In this document: positions 61,578-64,000 of the stretch, piece by piece
Layout of the letters: each line of letters starts with the position of its first letter
Position numbering within the stretch: the stretch's first letter is position 1
NCBI GenBank assembly: GCA_902538085.1
Contig: CACBDV010000002.1
Location: 186,001-250,000, forward strand
Source of the DNA: an uncultured Alphaproteobacteria bacterium
Lineage (GTDB): Bacteria; Pseudomonadota; Alphaproteobacteria; HIMB59
Reading direction: 5' to 3'
Length of the DNA: 64,000 bases
Position numbers and translations under genes: made by a program
The notes under the pieces: model-generated
The model's input: the letters and a program-made list of their open reading frames with translations, nothing else
Databases searched by the model: none
Told to the model about the DNA's origin: nothing

Positions 61578-63410
61578 TTGATATCTTATTTAGGTAATAG
61601 CATTATTTTTATTTCGTTAGTGATAACTATTTTATTTTATATAAATTTATTAAAAAAAATAATTCCATCAACTACTTTAGTTTTTAAAATAATTTATATT
61701 ATAAACCTCATTCCATTTGGTCTTTTAGTATATGCATTTTCAGTTTCAGATTTCACTTTATTGAACGTAGTCGAAAATTCTTATGTTGACGATCCTTTTT
61801 TTTATAAAGTGACATCTGCTTGGGGTAGTCATGAGGGATCAATTTTATTATGGGTTTTTTTAATTAACCTATTTGGAGTTTTTTTCCTTCACAAAAATCA
61901 AACTGTTGAGATTCATAAAAATATATTATTTATATCAACTTTATTTATTCTTTATGTAGTAATTAGTTCAAATCCATTTACTTATGTAGAAGCAAATGAA
62001 AATGTTTTAGGCTTGGGTCTGAATCCAATCTTGCAACATTTTTTATTTGTAATTCATCCACCAACATTGTTCTTGGGATATATTGGTTTAATTATACCTT
62101 TTGTGATATCTGCGCATATGCTAATTAATAAAAATTTTTCAGAAAAATTATTTAAAGAAATGTTAATTTGGTCAAAAATTTCATGGTTTTTTTTAACTGG
62201 AGGAATAGTTTTAGGATCTTATTGGGCCTATTCAGAACTAGGATGGGGAGGCTGGTGGTTTTGGGATCCAGTAGAAAACATCTCGTTAATCCCATGGTTA
62301 TTAAATACTGCCTTGATACATTCCCTTCAAGTTTCAATCAAAAGTAACCAACTAAAATTATGGAGCCTAAATTTAGGGCTGTACTGTTTCATTGCATCAG
62401 TGTTCGGAACTTTTTTAGTTCGTTCAAATTTAATTGTATCCGTTCATAGTTTTGCCTCAGATCCACTTAGAGGATTATTTTTGATTATTATAATCACATA
62501 TTTGCTAGCTATGACAGTAAGGCTAAATATTAAAAGTATTTCTAATTTCAATGAGGACTCTTTTAATTTAATTAGCAGAGAAAGTTTTCTTTTATTAAAT
62601 AATATATTTTTTATTTGTTCTGCACTCGTTGTCTTCATTGGAACAGTTTATCCATTGTTTAGCGAAATGATTCTTAAAACATCAGTGTCAGTAGGTGCAC
62701 CATATTATAATTTCGCATTTAATTTGTTATTAGCACCATTAATTTTATTCATGGCGTTTGCACCACATATAAATTGGGGAAAACATGAAAAAAAAGATAA
62801 ACAAATACCTTATATAATAGTTTTTTCATTATTGATTTGCTTGGTATCCTATTATTTTTCAAATAATTTTTATTTTGCGCTTAGTGTATTTATTACAGTT
62901 CCATTATTTTTGAAAAGTATTTTAGTTTTAAAAAATAATTTTAGAAAAAATATAAGTTTTTATTCTCAGTGGCTGGCACATTTAAGTATTGGTTTTTTTA
63001 TTATCGCAGCTGTATATACAGAACAATTTGACTACGAAGAAAATCTACTATTTGAAAAAGAGTCCACTAATGAAATAAAATTACAAAATAATAAAACTGC
63101 AATAATTAAAAATATTAAAGACGAAAAATTCCAAAATTATCAAAGAATATCAGTGGACTTATTAATTTCTGATGGGCAAAAAGAAAAAGAGCTCTCGCCT
63201 TCAAAAAATATCTACCAACCCTCAGGGCAAGTCACAAATGAGGTGAGTACTACAAATAAACTCTTTAGTCAATATTATGCAACAATATCAACAATTGAGA
63301 GCAATAAGGTTGGGATCAATTTAGTATATAAACCATTTATAAATTTATTATGGTTAAGTGCATTTATGCTTGTATTTTCGATATTTTTATCTGTTGTTAA
63401 AAAACGATGA
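61578..63410 (+). CDS. ccmF: Heme lyase CcmF (TTG start)
   Basis: SAWGSHEGSILLWVF, HPPTLFLGYIG, ELGWGGWWFWDPVENISLIPWLL. Confidence 0.96.
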   Translation: MISYLGNSIIFISLVITILFYINLLKKIIPSTTLVFKIIYIINLIPFGLLVYAFSVSDFTLLNVVENSYVDDPFFYKVTSAWGSHEGSILLWVFLINLFGVFFLHKNQTVEIHKNILFISTLFILYVVISSNPFTYVEANENVLGLGLNPILQHFLFVIHPPTLFLGYIGLIIPFVISAHMLINKNFSEKLFKEMLIWSKISWFFLTGGIVLGSYWAYSELGWGGWWFWDPVENISLIPWLLNTALIHSLQVSIKSNQLKLWSLNLGLYCFIASVFGTFLVRSNLIVSVHSFASDPLRGLFLIIIITYLLAMTVRLNIKSISNFNEDSFNLISRESFLLLNNIFFICSALVVFIGTVYPLFSEMILKTSVSVGAPYYNFAFNLLLAPLILFMAFAPHINWGKHEKKDKQIPYIIVFSLLICLVSYYFSNNFYFALSVFITVPLFLKSILVLKNNFRKNISFYSQWLAHLSIGFFIIAAVYTEQFDYEENLLFEKESTNEIKLQNNKTAIIKNIKDEKFQNYQRISVDLLISDGQKEKELSPSKNIYQPSGQVTNEVSTTNKLFSQYYATISTIESNKVGINLVYKPFINLLWLSAFMLVFSIFLSVVKKR

Positions 63411-63889
63411 AGAGGCATCTATTATTACCTATAGTTGGATTAATAGTGTTAGTTGTAAGTGTTATATTTTACTTTAATAAATCAACAAACAAAAATAATT
63501 CAATAGATGAGGTATCGAGTTTAATATTTGAAACACCAGACTTTTACAACAATAAGTTAATTAATGAAAATACATTAGGTGAATTTTACATTGTTAATTT
63601 TTTTGCCTCTTGGTGTAAGCCATGCTTATTAGAGCACCCTTTGTTAATGGAAATGAAAAAAAAAGGCATAAAAATTATTGGTATTAATTTTCGAGATGAT
63701 GAAGAGAATTTTAAGGAGTGGATTAATGAACATGGAAATCCTTTTGAATACATTTTAAGAGATGATGGCACCATCGCTTATGAGATGGGTTTAATAGGTG
63801 TTCCAGAGACATTTTTTATTGTCAATAAAATGACTCAAAAAAAGATACAAGGGCCTTTATTTTATGAAGATGTCGAAAAATATTTATAA
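63407..63889 (+). CDS. ccmG: Thiol:disulfide interchange protein CcmG/DsbE
   Basis: NFFASWCKPCLLEHPLL thioredoxin-like motif, GVPETFFI cis-Pro. Confidence 0.94.
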   Translation: MKRHLLLPIVGLIVLVVSVIFYFNKSTNKNNSIDEVSSLIFETPDFYNNKLINENTLGEFYIVNFFASWCKPCLLEHPLLMEMKKKGIKIIGINFRDDEENFKEWINEHGNPFEYILRDDGTIAYEMGLIGVPETFFIVNKMTQKKIQGPLFYEDVEKYL

Positions 63890-64000
63890 ACTAATTATAC
63901 CATTTTTAATTATTCATATATCTATAATTAGCTTTGCTGGTGTAAATGAACTAAGTGATTATTACAAAACAATCAGATGTTTAGTTTGCGAGGGTCAGAG
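63870..64000 (+). CDS. ccmH: Cytochrome c-type biogenesis protein CcmH, N-terminal part (cut by window end)
   Basis: MSKNIYKLIIPFLIIHISIISFAGVNELSDYYKTIRCLVCEGQ; CxxC in RCLVCEGQ. Confidence 0.85.
   Translation, partial: MSKNIYKLIIPFLIIHISIISFAGVNELSDYYKTIRCLVCEGQ

Noticed and set aside
1-64000. Prophage, IS element or genomic island
   Set aside because: No transposase, integrase, terminase or phage structural genes recognised; both tRNA genes lack adjacent integrases or duplicated 3' ends.

Overview
This window is a compact, AT-rich chromosomal segment with small genes, short intergenic gaps and many abutting or 4-bp-overlapping genes. Gene content (GcrA, SdhCDAB-Mdh-SucAB, rpsP-rimM-trmD-rplS-leuCDB-asd, ccmABCDEFGH, TRAP and ABC transporters, FdxA, CarD, a TIGR02300-like protein) points to a streamlined, probably marine, alphaproteobacterium. 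I see no convincing phage, IS element or CRISPR array. From left to right: a glycerol/sugar-type ABC transporter with a G1P-dehydrogenase-like protein, GlpD, GlpK and a LysR regulator; aconitase; a TCA block; a TRAP transporter; an acetoacetate/thiolase block; two tandem secreted lyase-like proteins; tRNA-Arg; a membrane-lipid/glycan-like cluster; an aminotransferase; Hsp20; SodB; PdxY; the asd-leu and ribosomal/SRP operons; MtaB-FtsY-YciB; Pgk; GcrA; tRNA-Arg; RecX/L32/CarD/FdxA/TerB/Suv3-like helicase; a histone-H1-like protein; and the cytochrome c maturation operon, cut by the window end. The most interesting unexplained signals are: (1) an elaborate multi-stem RNA-like element at 20961-21044 in the divergent sdh/TRAP intergenic region; (2) a terminator-like hairpin in the leader of ffh with no upstream same-strand gene; (3) a 26-bp near-perfect palindrome just upstream of the histone-like gene; (4) a glycerol cluster with a G1P-dehydrogenase-like protein; (5) a CarD with a histone-like N-terminal tail; (6) a SucB apparently lacking the subunit-binding domain; (7) unannotated small ORFs (ccmD and a 41-aa ORF upstream of an aminotransferase). 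All calls come from reading the sequence and recognising motifs; no database search was run.
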